Source: Citromicrobium sp.
GTDB taxonomy: Bacteria; Pseudomonadota; Alphaproteobacteria; Sphingomonadales; Sphingomonadaceae
Length of the DNA: 45,791 bases
Direction of reading: 5' to 3'
Assembly: GCA_003248395.1 (NCBI GenBank)
Contig: QFNA01000026.1
Location: 1 to 45,791, forward strand
The notes beneath the pieces are model-generated. The model was not told the DNA's origin. It did not search any database and saw only the letters and a program-made list of their open reading frames with translations. Below, piece after piece: positions 34,301 through 42,147 of the stretch. The position numbers and the translations under genes were made by a program. Numbering within the stretch: position 1 is the first letter of the stretch; each line of letters begins with the position of its first letter.

Positions 34301-36044
34301 GCAGGGCGCCAAGCCCGGCGAGGGCGGGCAATTGCCCGGCCACAAGGTCGACAAGCGGATCGGCAAGGTGCGCCATTCGACCCCCGGCGTCGGGCTGATC
34401 TCTCCGCCGCCGCACCACGATATCTACTCGATCGAGGATCTGGCGCAGCTGATCCACGACCTCAAGAACGTCCAGCCTTCCGCGCGTATTTCGGTGAAGC
34501 TGGTGAGCGAGGTGGGCGTGGGCACGGTGGCCGCGGGCGTGTCGAAGTCCAAGGCCGACCACCTGACCATCTCCGGCTATGAAGGCGGTACGGGTGCAAG
34601 CCCGCTGACCAGCCTGACCCATGCCGGTTCACCATGGGAAATCGGCCTTGCCGAAACGCAGCAGACGCTGTTGCTCAACGATCTGCGCAGCCGCATCGCG
34701 GTGCAGGTCGACGGCGGGCTGCGCACCGGGCGCGATGTCGCCATCGGCGCGTTGCTGGGTGCGGACGAATTCGGCTTTGCGACCGCGCCGCTGATCGCCG
34801 CCGGTTGCATCATGATGCGTAAGTGCCACCTCAATACTTGCCCGGTGGGCGTGGCGACGCAGGACCCGGTCTTGCGCAAACGCTTCACCGGCACGCCCGA
34901 GCATGTGATCAATTACTTTTTCTTCGTCGCCGAAGAGCTGCGCCAGATCATGGCCGACATGGGCTTCCGCACGGTGGAGGAGATGGTCGGTAGGGTCGAC
35001 AAGATCGACATGAGCCGCGTCCGCCGCCACTGGAAGGCGCATGGCATCGATCTCGCCCGCATACTCCACGCGGTCCCGCACGAGGAAGGTCAGCCCCTCC
35101 ACCACACGCTGACGCAGGATCACGGCCTTTCCGCCGCGATGGACGTCGAACTGATCGAAGCCTGCAAGCCCGCCATAGAAAGCGGGCAGGCTGTCCAGAT
35201 CAGCCGTACAATTCGCAATGTGAACCGCACAGTGGGCACCATGCTTTCGGGCCGGATCGCCGAAGCGCACGGGCATCACGGCCTGCAGCCCGACACGATC
35301 CGCATCGATTTGACCGGCGTTGCCGGACAAAGTTTCGGCGCTTGGCTGGCCCATGGCGTGACCATGAGCCTGACCGGCGATGCCAATGACTATGTCGGCA
35401 AAGGATTGTCGGGCGGGCGCATCGCCGTGAAGCCCCCGGCAAGCGTGGGGCGCGAGCCGACCGACAATATCATCGTGGGCAACACCGTGCTCTATGGCGC
35501 GATTGCAGGCGAAGCCTATTTCGCAGGGGTTGCGGGCGAACGCTTCGCCGTGCGCAATTCGGGCGCGGTCGCCGTGGTCGAAGGGACCGGAGACCACGCC
35601 TGCGAATACATGACCGGCGGTGTGGTCTGCGTGCTGGGCAGGACCGGGCGCAACGTGGCGGCCGGGATGAGCGGCGGGATCGCCTATGTCTACGATCCCG
35701 ATGGCGAGTTCGAGAAGTTAGTGAACCATGCGCAGGTCGATGTGCTCGACGTGCAGCCCGGTGACGGGGAAGGCGCGGAAAAAAGCTGGGGCAAGCCGCA
35801 GCAGCGTGCCGTCAATGTGGACAATCCGGGCATGGGCGATCCGCTCTATCACGATGCCGAGCGGCTGAAGGTGCTGGTCGAACGCCACCACCTGCACACC
35901 GGTTCGGCCCGGGCCAAGGCGCTGCTCGATAATTGGGCGAAGGAACTGACGAACTTCCGCAAGGTGATGCCGCGCGATTATGCGCGGGCGTTGAAATCGC
36001 TCGAAACCGAACGCGAGGAAGCGGCGATGGAGGCGGCGGAGTGA
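31383..36044 (+). CDS. gltB: glutamate synthase large subunit
   Basis: A 1553-residue enzyme from ATG 31383 with GGAGGAGGT upstream. A 23-residue propeptide precedes the catalytic cysteine C24 (DACGVGMVAH) of the class II glutamine amidotransferase domain (to about 430). Then the central domain, the FMN-binding synthase domain (about 830-1200) with the 3Fe-4S cysteines in CIMMRKCHLNTCPVG near 1142-1153, and the C-terminal GXGXG beta-helix domain. It makes two glutamates from glutamine and 2-oxoglutarate with electrons from GltD. Intact. The 236-base leader carries no clear sigma-54 site. Confidence 0.96.
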   Translation: MKGLTFSQPRKQGLYDPRNEHDACGVGMVAHIRGKKSHSIVSQALEILASLDHRGAVGADPLLGDGAGILLQIPDPLIRKWAKDQRHELPRPGDYAVAMCFLPRVDEALDFVEKQLERFAEKEGQRVIGWRDVPTTLDGLGDAVVASMPVIRQCIIARGQNCTDQDAFERKLVVIRKQTLNPLAALEEKHGISGLSKAYIPSFSSRTVVYKGLLLANQVGSFYDDLRDPDCVSALGLVHQRFSTNTFPSWRLAHPYRFMAHNGEINTVRGNVNWMEARRRTMESDLLGADLDKMWPLIPHGQSDTACLDNALELLLTGGYSLAHAMMMLMPEAWAKNPLMDPARRAFYEYHAALMEPWDGPAAVCFTDGRQIGACLDRNGLRPARWCTTKDDLVVLASESGVLPFAEEDITRKWRLQPGKMLLIDLEEGRIVTDEELKTDLAAAEPYEAWLEKAQYKLGDLDHIEPDLSEIADSEIPLLNRQQAFGYTQEDISRFLEPMAANGEDPIGSMGTDTPIAVLSERSRLLYDYFKQNFAQVTNPPIDPIREELVMSLLSMIGPRPNLLGRDGGTHKRLEVSQPILTNTDLAKIRSVEVALDGAFRTATIDITWDASTGADGLAMALKEMCWAATEAVLGDANILILSDRNQGSERIAMPALLATAAVHHQLVRQGLRMQTGLVIETGEAREVHHFCALAGYGAEGINPYLAFETLEDLRARKLPDLDPETVQKNFVKGVGKGILKVMSKMGISTYQSYCGAQIFDAVGLSSEFVDAYFAGTATTIEGIGLKEVAEETVRRHGQAFGDSPLYKGMLDVGGIYQYRIRGEEHAWTPQNVANLQHAVRGNDPKNYEEFAASINQQSERLLTIRGLMELKKAERPLDIDEVEPAAEIVKRFSTGAMSFGSISHEAHSTLAIAMNRMGGRSNTGEGGEEPERFRPLDNGDSMRSRIKQVASGRFGVTAEYLVNSDDIQIKMAQGAKPGEGGQLPGHKVDKRIGKVRHSTPGVGLISPPPHHDIYSIEDLAQLIHDLKNVQPSARISVKLVSEVGVGTVAAGVSKSKADHLTISGYEGGTGASPLTSLTHAGSPWEIGLAETQQTLLLNDLRSRIAVQVDGGLRTGRDVAIGALLGADEFGFATAPLIAAGCIMMRKCHLNTCPVGVATQDPVLRKRFTGTPEHVINYFFFVAEELRQIMADMGFRTVEEMVGRVDKIDMSRVRRHWKAHGIDLARILHAVPHEEGQPLHHTLTQDHGLSAAMDVELIEACKPAIESGQAVQISRTIRNVNRTVGTMLSGRIAEAHGHHGLQPDTIRIDLTGVAGQSFGAWLAHGVTMSLTGDANDYVGKGLSGGRIAVKPPASVGREPTDNIIVGNTVLYGAIAGEAYFAGVAGERFAVRNSGAVAVVEGTGDHACEYMTGGVVCVLGRTGRNVAAGMSGGIAYVYDPDGEFEKLVNHAQVDVLDVQPGDGEGAEKSWGKPQQRAVNVDNPGMGDPLYHDAERLKVLVERHHLHTGSARAKALLDNWAKELTNFRKVMPRDYARALKSLETEREEAAMEAAE

Positions 36045-36061
36045 TGGCCTACCCCTCCAAC

Positions 36062-36145
36062 CGTCATCCCAGCGAACGCTGGGATCGCTCTCAACTCATC
36101 CCGACCGCAGCCTACGCTGGGGCTTCGGCCAAATCGGAGATTTGA
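36062..36145. repeat. palindromic dispersed-repeat element in the gltB-gltD spacer
   Basis: The spacer contains ATCCCAGC-GAAC-GCTGGGAT (36067-36086), an 8-bp stem with a 4-base loop, followed by a second partly related arm (CAGCCTACGCTGGGG). The 'GTCATCCCAGCGnAnGCTGGGAT' form is familiar as an extragenic palindrome in Sphingomonadales. A second small hairpin CAAATC-GGA-GATTTG (36130-36144) holds the gltD ribosome site GGAGA in its loop and 3' arm. Confidence 0.65.
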
Positions 36146-36149
36146 CCTC

Positions 36150-37586
36150 GTGGGCAAGGAAACCGGCTTTCTCGAATACGAGCGCGAGGATCGCACCTAT
36201 GCCGATCCGGCGGAACGCCTGACCAATTACAAGGAATTCGTGGTCCCGCACGCGAAGGACGCGCTGCAGAAACAGGCTGCGCGCTGCATGAATTGCGGCA
36301 TCCCTTATTGCCACAACGGCTGTCCGGTGAACAACATCATCCCGGACTGGAACCACCTGGTCTATGAAGACGACTGGAAGACCGCGCTCGAGGTCCTCCA
36401 CTCGACCAACAACTTCCCCGAATTTACCGGCCGCGTCTGCCCCGCGCCCTGCGAAGCGGCCTGCACGCTCAATATCGTCGATGCGCCGGTGACGATCAAA
36501 AGCATCGAATGCGCCATCATCGATCGTGGATTCAAGGAAGGCTGGGTCAAGCCGCAACTGCCCGAAAGGCAGACGGGCAAATCGGTCGCGGTGATCGGTT
36601 CGGGGCCGGCAGGCCTTGCCGCCGCACAGCAGCTTGCGCGTGCGGGCCATGCGGTGACCGTGTTCGAGAAGAGCGACCGGATCGGCGGGTTGCTGCGTTA
36701 CGGCATTCCCGACTTCAAGATGGAAAAGCACCTCATCAACCGACGCGCCGTGCAGATGGAGGCCGAGGGCGTACAGTTCCGCACTTCCAGCGAAGTCGGC
36801 GTGGAGGTCAGCTTCCAGGCGCTGCAGGAGAATTTCGATGCGGTGGTGCTGGCTGGCGGGGCAGAAGAAGCGCGCCAACTCGACATTCCAGGGGCGGAGC
36901 TTCCCGGCGTGCGACTGGCGATGGAGTTCCTGACCCAGCAAAACAAGCGCAATGCGGGCGACGACGAAGTGCGCGCCGCGCCGCGCGGTAGCCTGACCGC
37001 GACCGGCAAGCATGTCATCGTGATCGGCGGGGGCGACACGGGTTCGGACTGCGTCGGCACCAGCAACCGGCAGGGCGCAGCGAGCGTGACCCAGCTCGAA
37101 ATCATGCCCAAGCCGCCCGAGAGGGAAGACAAGACACTGACCTGGCCCGACTGGCCGCTGAAACTGCGCACCTCCTCCAGCCACGAGGAAGGCGTGGACC
37201 GCGATTGGGCCGTACTGACCAAGCGCGTGGTCGAGGAAGGTGGCGATGTCGCCGGGCTCGAATGCGTGCGGGTCGAATGGCAGGACGGCAAGATGGTCGA
37301 AGTCGAAGGCAGCGAATTCACGCTGAAGGCCGACCTGATCCTGCTCGCCATGGGCTTTACCGGGCCCAAGCGCCGCGGGCTGCTCGACCGGGCGGGCGTG
37401 GAACTGGACGGTCGCGGCAATGTGGCGGCGGATACGCAATGGTATCTCACCAGCGAGCCGAATGTCTTCGCCTGCGGCGATATGCGGCGCGGGCAGAGCC
37501 TCGTCGTCTGGGCCATCCGCGAAGGCCGCCAGTGCGCGCGTGCGGTGGACGAGGCGCTGATGGGCGTGAGCCAACTGCCGCGCTAA
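36150..37586 (+). CDS. gltD: glutamate synthase small subunit
   Basis: A 478-residue NADPH-dependent subunit starting at GTG 36150. N-terminal 4Fe-4S cysteines in CMNCGIPYCHNGCP (46, 49, 54, 58) and a second set 'CPAPCEAAC'; FAD site VIGSGPAGLAA near 146; NADPH site VIGGGDTGSDC near 288. It passes electrons from NADPH to GltB. Complete. The spacer from gltB holds a repeat (see there). Confidence 0.95.
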   Translation: MGKETGFLEYEREDRTYADPAERLTNYKEFVVPHAKDALQKQAARCMNCGIPYCHNGCPVNNIIPDWNHLVYEDDWKTALEVLHSTNNFPEFTGRVCPAPCEAACTLNIVDAPVTIKSIECAIIDRGFKEGWVKPQLPERQTGKSVAVIGSGPAGLAAAQQLARAGHAVTVFEKSDRIGGLLRYGIPDFKMEKHLINRRAVQMEAEGVQFRTSSEVGVEVSFQALQENFDAVVLAGGAEEARQLDIPGAELPGVRLAMEFLTQQNKRNAGDDEVRAAPRGSLTATGKHVIVIGGGDTGSDCVGTSNRQGAASVTQLEIMPKPPEREDKTLTWPDWPLKLRTSSSHEEGVDRDWAVLTKRVVEEGGDVAGLECVRVEWQDGKMVEVEGSEFTLKADLILLAMGFTGPKRRGLLDRAGVELDGRGNVAADTQWYLTSEPNVFACGDMRRGQSLVVWAIREGRQCARAVDEALMGVSQLPR

Positions 37587-37596
37587 CGTGGTAAAC

Positions 37597-37911
37597 TCAG
37601 GAAAAGACCAGCTGGTCGTCTTCGCGTGGCAAGGTGCATTCGGCGACCGCTAGCGGCTCGAACGCCGTATCTGTCGCCCGAATGTCTGACAGCCCCGCAA
37701 TGTTGAAATGGCCGAGGCTCGGCGCTTCGTCTGCGCGGCGCTTCTTGTTCGGATTGACCGCACTCAGATAGAGCGAGTCATTGCGAAGGAACAACATGTG
37801 CGGCGCGAGTTCCAGCTCGGTCGAATTATACCTAGCCCGAACAAGCGTGCGCGTTTCGATGGCATTCGCGAGTACATCGCCCGAAGTAGCGAGAACGTTC
37901 ACATTGTGCAT
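37597..37911 (-). CDS. small WYL-like domain protein
   Basis: About 104 residues from ATG 37911 (a further in-frame ATG lies at 37953; neither has a good ribosome site). The core VRARYNSTELELAPHMLFLRNDSLYLSAVNP followed by FNIAGLSDIRATDTAFEPL has the pattern of stand-alone WYL-type domains, which bind ligands or nucleic acid in regulators. No DNA-binding domain is attached. It lies between gltD (tail-to-tail, 10 bases) and ung on the same strand. Function unknown. Confidence 0.68.
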   Translation of the reverse strand: MHNVNVLATSGDVLANAIETRTLVRARYNSTELELAPHMLFLRNDSLYLSAVNPNKKRRADEAPSLGHFNIAGLSDIRATDTAFEPLAVAECTLPREDDQLVFS

Positions 37912-37989
37912 TGCACCACGAATGGCATCTTTGCCGCAAGATGCAACGGGCATACGTATCTTGTCATAATCTGGCGCGCCGCGATTTCG

Positions 37990-38670
37990 TCAGACGGCCC
38001 AATCGATTGCGCCGCGACCGTGTTCTGTCAGAAAGCGGTTCGCGCGGCTAAACGGTTTGCTGCCGAAGAATCCGCGATGGGCGGACAGCGGGCTGGGATG
38101 CGGGCTCGCGATGACCTGGTGCGGACCGTTTTCGAGACCGGGGATTCGCTTGGCCTTGGCCTGGGCGTGGCTGCCCCAGAGAATGAATACGCTCGGAGCA
38201 TTATTCTGGACGACTGCCGCGACGCAGGCATCCGTAATCGAGTCCCACCCCTTGCCCGCATGACTGCCCGCACTACCGGCCTCCACAGTCAGCGTGTTGT
38301 TGAGCAGCAGCACGCCCTGCCTGGCCCATCCCGTCAGGTCGCCGTGCTCGGCACGCGGAATGCCGAGATCGCTTTCCAGCTCTTTGTAGATATTGACCAG
38401 GCTGGGAGGGATTTTGATCCCGCGTGGGACCGAGAAACTCAATCCCATGGCTTGGTCGGGACCATGATAGGGGTCCTGCCCGAGGATGACGACTTTCACC
38501 GAATCCAACGGTGTCAACTCGAGCGCTTTCAGCCGGCATCCCCGCGGTGGATAGACAGTCTTGCCCGCATTCTCTTCGGCACGCAGCCAGCCGCCCAGTT
38601 TCCGCGCCCCCGTCGATGCAAGAACCGGATCGAGCGCTGCATGCCAGCTTTCAGGTATGGCATCGGTCAT
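37990..38670 (-). CDS. ung: uracil-DNA glycosylase
   Basis: A 226-residue family 1 enzyme that removes uracil from DNA. The water-activating loop GQDPYH is at 64-69 (D66) and the leucine loop HPSPLS begins at H191; 'GVLLLNNTLTV' is near 127. The start at 38670 fits the family, although the frame is open 54 bases further. It is divergent from rnd with an 82-base gap. Confidence 0.95.
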   Translation of the reverse strand: MTDAIPESWHAALDPVLASTGARKLGGWLRAEENAGKTVYPPRGCRLKALELTPLDSVKVVILGQDPYHGPDQAMGLSFSVPRGIKIPPSLVNIYKELESDLGIPRAEHGDLTGWARQGVLLLNNTLTVEAGSAGSHAGKGWDSITDACVAAVVQNNAPSVFILWGSHAQAKAKRIPGLENGPHQVIASPHPSPLSAHRGFFGSKPFSRANRFLTEHGRGAIDWAV

Positions 38671-38752
38671 GCAGACGTTTGTGAAGGCGATTGTTGCATG
38701 TGGCCAGTCGGCCCTTCCCAGCAATCCCCGATATGCGTAAGGGCCTTGGCAT

Positions 38753-39370
38753 ATGGCAGTGCATTTTCATGAAGAAGACTTGCCCGCAGGCGTGCTTGCC
38801 GACGGGCCTGTGGCAGTCGACACCGAAACGATGGGCCTGGTTACCGCGCGTGACCGGCTCTGCCTGGTCCAGATCAGCGACGGGAATGGCGACGAGCACC
38901 TCGTCCGTTTCGGGCCGAGCAGCCGCTATGACGCACCCAATCTCAAGGCGGTGCTAGGCGATCCGCAGCGCCTGAAGCTGTTCCATTTCGCGCGCTTCGA
39001 TCTGGCCGCGCTTGAATATTATCTCGGAGTCATGGCCACGCCTTGCTATTGCACGAAAATCGCGAGCAAACTGGTTCGCACCTACACTGATCGGCACGGG
39101 CTGAAGAACCTGGTCGACGAATTGCTGGGCGAGAACATTTCAAAGGCGCAGCAAAGTTCCGACTGGGGTGGACCCGACATCAGCGATGCGCAGAAAGACT
39201 ACGCCGCGAGCGACGTGCGCTATCTCCACCGCATGCGCGAGGAACTGGATCGCCGCCTTCAGCGTGAGGGCCGGACGGAACTGGCACAGGCTTGCTTCGA
39301 TTTTCTGCCCACCCGCGCGAAGCTGGACATTCTCGGCTGGGCGGAGCACGACATTTTCAGCCACGCCTAG
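38753..39370 (+). CDS. ribonuclease D-like 3'-5' exonuclease
   Basis: A 205-residue DEDDy exonuclease domain: ExoI motif VAVDTETMG (D23, E25), ExoII 'LFHFARFDLAAL' near 77-88, ExoIII 'YAASDVRYLHRM' near 151. The HRDC domain of full RNase D is missing, as usual for this short alphaproteobacterial form. It degrades RNA or trims tRNA precursors. It precedes lptC by 24 bases, the standard order in this group. Confidence 0.9.
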   Translation: MAVHFHEEDLPAGVLADGPVAVDTETMGLVTARDRLCLVQISDGNGDEHLVRFGPSSRYDAPNLKAVLGDPQRLKLFHFARFDLAALEYYLGVMATPCYCTKIASKLVRTYTDRHGLKNLVDELLGENISKAQQSSDWGGPDISDAQKDYAASDVRYLHRMREELDRRLQREGRTELAQACFDFLPTRAKLDILGWAEHDIFSHA

Positions 39371-39394
39371 CGCGCTGGCCGACTGGAGCAGGCT

Positions 39395-40063
39395 ATGGCT
39401 TTCCGCAAGCGCAGGATCGAGACGCAGGAGGCGCAGCAGCGACGTTCGCGTCGCCAGCACTTCGCCGCGCCCGGCGGCAGCCACGACCGGCTCGTAAAAT
39501 TCCTGGCGACCGCACTCCCGATGGGGGTCGGAGTGCTGGCCGCGATGATGGTGATCACGCCGCTTAGTCCACGCGGCGAAATCAGTTTTCTGCTCGACCG
39601 CAACAAGGTGGCAGTGATCGACGAGCGACTGCGCGTCGACAACGCCTTGTACCGTGGACAGGACAACAAGAGCCGTCCGTTTTCACTGACTGCGGGCGAA
39701 GCTGTGCAGCGGTCGAGCGCAGAAGGGATCGTGCGGATGGAGGAGCTGGTCGCGAGCCTGCTGATGGACGAAGGCCCGGCCCGCGTTACAGCCCCGGGGG
39801 GACAATACGATCTCAACGAGCAGACCGTGTCATTCGGAGGAGCGATGCGGATGAGCGCCGCCGACGGATACCGGATGACCGCCTCGGGCGTGTCGCTCGA
39901 TCTGCGCGACAAGACGCTTGTCGGTGCCGGCGGCGTCGAAGGCGCCATCCCTGCAGGCACGTTCCGCGCCAACCGGCTGGAGGCAGATCTTCCAGCCCGT
40001 ACAATCACCCTTACCGGCAATGCGCGCATGCGCATGGAACCCGGCAAATTGAGGATGCCATGA
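39395..40063 (+). CDS. lptC: LPS export system component LptC
   Basis: A 222-residue protein with a basic N-terminus, one membrane helix (about 33-55) and a periplasmic beta-jellyroll (GGQYDLNEQTVSFGGAMRMSA and similar strands). LptC takes lipopolysaccharide from the LptB2FG transporter and passes it to LptA. It overlaps lptA by 4 bases. Confidence 0.88.
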   Translation: MAFRKRRIETQEAQQRRSRRQHFAAPGGSHDRLVKFLATALPMGVGVLAAMMVITPLSPRGEISFLLDRNKVAVIDERLRVDNALYRGQDNKSRPFSLTAGEAVQRSSAEGIVRMEELVASLLMDEGPARVTAPGGQYDLNEQTVSFGGAMRMSAADGYRMTASGVSLDLRDKTLVGAGGVEGAIPAGTFRANRLEADLPARTITLTGNARMRMEPGKLRMP

Positions 40064-40614
40064 TGCAGCAGCATTTGCCGACGATGGCCCGTTCCACGCT
40101 GATCGGATTTGCCCTGACCATTGCGGCGATGGGCGGCATCCAGCTCAGCGCACAAGCGATTGCAGGCCACAATTCGAACGCGCCGGTCTCCTATGCGGCG
40201 AACCGGATCGAACTGCAGGATCGGCAGAACCGTGTCGTGCTTTCGGGCGACGTGCAGATCACCCAGGCCGGACTACAGCTCAATGCCGCGCGGACCATCG
40301 TGAACTATTCCGACGCCGGCAGCCTCAGCATCCAGCGCATCATGGCAACGGGTGGTGTCGACGTGCAGCGTGGGAACGAGCGCGCGCGAGGCGATACGGC
40401 GGTGTATGATTTCAACCGCCGCATTATCACCATGGCCGGCAATGTGCGCCTCAATCGCGGTGGAGACACGTTGAATGGCGGCAGGCTGGTGATAGATCTG
40501 GCAACCGGCGTGTCGAGCATCGACGGTAATGCCAGCGGGTCATCGTCGGTCACAGGATCGTCGAGCACTTCCGGCGGGCGCGTGACGGGTACGTTCTCCG
40601 TCCCGCAAAATTGA
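40060..40614 (+). CDS. lptA: LPS transport periplasmic protein LptA
   Basis: A 184-residue protein with a signal peptide (cut near 33, after AQAIA) and OstA-like strands: 'ANRIELQDRQNRVVLSGDVQITQAGLQLNAART', 'ARGDTAVYDFNRRIITMAGNVRL'. It forms the bridge that carries LPS across the periplasm. Ser/Thr-rich tail. The usual next gene, lptB, is not here: holA follows tail-to-tail after 7 bases. Confidence 0.9.
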   Translation: MMQQHLPTMARSTLIGFALTIAAMGGIQLSAQAIAGHNSNAPVSYAANRIELQDRQNRVVLSGDVQITQAGLQLNAARTIVNYSDAGSLSIQRIMATGGVDVQRGNERARGDTAVYDFNRRIITMAGNVRLNRGGDTLNGGRLVIDLATGVSSIDGNASGSSSVTGSSSTSGGRVTGTFSVPQN

Positions 40615-40621
40615 ACCGGAA

Positions 40622-41665
40622 CTAGCGCCGCCCCGCACCGGCGAGCTGGGCAAGCGACGTGAGGCCCTGCGCGAGCAGCAGCTCGGCTGCCTGGCTGTTT
40701 TTCAGCATCTCGCGATGGAGCCGCGTGAGACCCGTCGTCAGGCGGTCGAGCCGTGGGCCGCGCCACCGTTTTACCTGTTCGGCGATATCTCGCTCTTCCT
40801 TCCAGAAGATGCCGAGCCGCGCTTTCTCGCCCTTGTCGAGATCCTGATAGCTGCGGTTGCCGAGCGCGGCAGAAATGCGTGCCAGTTGCGCCGCCCGGCG
40901 CTCGACCGCGAGCAGCGTGCCGACGGGATTGAGCCCGACCTGCCGCATTCGCGCGATCTCTCTACCGACATCTTTCCCGCGCCCCGCGAGGACGGCATTG
41001 ACCAGCGAAGCGAAGCCGTCCTCCTCGCTGCTCGCGCCGATTGCATCGAGATGCTCCATAGTCCCGGGTCGCGGCGATTGGGGCGAAGCGTCGAGATAGG
41101 TGGACAGCTTGGTCACTTCGCTTTGCGCCAGCCGGACATCGAGGTTGGCATTGCGCGCGATCCGCTCTGCCGCCGCGCCGTCGAGCTTGACGCCGCAGGA
41201 ATCGCCCATTGCACGCACGGTTTGGGTTACCGAACGCAAATCGGGCGGATAGAACATGGCGACTACCGCATCCTTGCGCTTTTCCAGCAGTTTGGCGGTC
41301 CGCGATTTGTCGGTTGCCGAGGTGGCCACGACTATCACCGGGCAGGCGTCGCCCGCCCCTGCGTCGCTCGTCTGGATCAGCGTTTCGAGCGCGGAATGCG
41401 CTTCGTCTCCGGCGACGCGGCACCAGATATGACGCGAATCCCCGAACAGCGACGACGAACGGGCTTCGTCACCGAGTCGGGCGGGATCGGCTCGCAGATC
41501 GGCCCCGGATATCTCGACCCGCTCTCCTGGATCGCGGAGCAGTCCGACGAGGTCATTCGCGGCCGCGCTGGCGCCTGCCTCGTCCTGACCGCAGAAAAAG
41601 AAGATCGAGCAGGTTTCCGCAGCGCCGCGCGCCTTCGTTGCAAACTCGTTGCCCCGGATTTTCAC
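40622..41665 (-). CDS. holA: DNA polymerase III delta subunit
   Basis: A 347-residue clamp-loader subunit starting at GTG 41665, which overlaps the lptE stop by 4 bases. The AAA+-like N-terminal part (IFFFCGQDEAGASAAANDL) lacks a functional Walker A, as is normal for delta. Then 'VIVVATSATDKSRTAKLLEKRKDAVVAMFYPPD' and the helical C-terminal clamp-loader domain. It opens the beta clamp during replication. The order leuS-lptE-holA is the standard one. Confidence 0.92.
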   Translation of the reverse strand: MKIRGNEFATKARGAAETCSIFFFCGQDEAGASAAANDLVGLLRDPGERVEISGADLRADPARLGDEARSSSLFGDSRHIWCRVAGDEAHSALETLIQTSDAGAGDACPVIVVATSATDKSRTAKLLEKRKDAVVAMFYPPDLRSVTQTVRAMGDSCGVKLDGAAAERIARNANLDVRLAQSEVTKLSTYLDASPQSPRPGTMEHLDAIGASSEEDGFASLVNAVLAGRGKDVGREIARMRQVGLNPVGTLLAVERRAAQLARISAALGNRSYQDLDKGEKARLGIFWKEERDIAEQVKRWRGPRLDRLTTGLTRLHREMLKNSQAAELLLAQGLTSLAQLAGAGRR

Positions 41666-42147
41666 CTGTTGCGCAGCGCGAGCGCCACGCTCGTGACGAT
41701 GCGCGAGGCCACTTCTTTCGAGAGATTTTCGAGCGCGGTCTGTTCCGCGGCGATCGTGGCATATTCGCTGGAAACAACGTCGATCCCGGCATCGCTGCCC
41801 GCCGTGTCGTCGAGCAGGATTTCGCCAGTGGCGGTATCGACCAGCTGGTAGCGTGCGCGCAATGTTCGCCTTTCGCGACTCACTGTGTCGTCGGCGAGAA
41901 TCGCGAGCCCCTCGAGGCTGTCGTCGAGTCGGACGACCAAGCGGTATTGCGGCGTGGCGTCGCCTGCAGCTCCAAGGAGGTCGGTTAATTCCTGCCGCAC
42001 GAGCCAGCCGGCGCGCCCTTCTATCGGCGGAACATCGACGGCAGAGAGGCCCTGCGCGACCGTGCCGCTCCCACCGCCGGCATACATGGGCGACAGACCG
42101 CAAGCAGAGAGCGTGGCGAGTGCAAGGGTGGCGAGGATAATACGCAT
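41662..42147 (-). CDS. lptE: LPS assembly lipoprotein LptE
   Basis: A 161-residue lipoprotein: signal MRIILATLALATLSAC with lipidation at C16, then the compact LptE fold ('CGLSPMYAGG', 'RVGWLVRQEL'-like helix as RAGWLVRQELTDLL, 'YRLVVRLDD', and a final long helix 'NLSKEVASRIVTSVALALR'). It plugs the LptD barrel in the outer membrane. It overlaps leuS by one base upstream and holA downstream. Confidence 0.9.
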   Translation of the reverse strand: MRIILATLALATLSACGLSPMYAGGGSGTVAQGLSAVDVPPIEGRAGWLVRQELTDLLGAAGDATPQYRLVVRLDDSLEGLAILADDTVSRERRTLRARYQLVDTATGEILLDDTAGSDAGIDVVSSEYATIAAEQTALENLSKEVASRIVTSVALALRNR

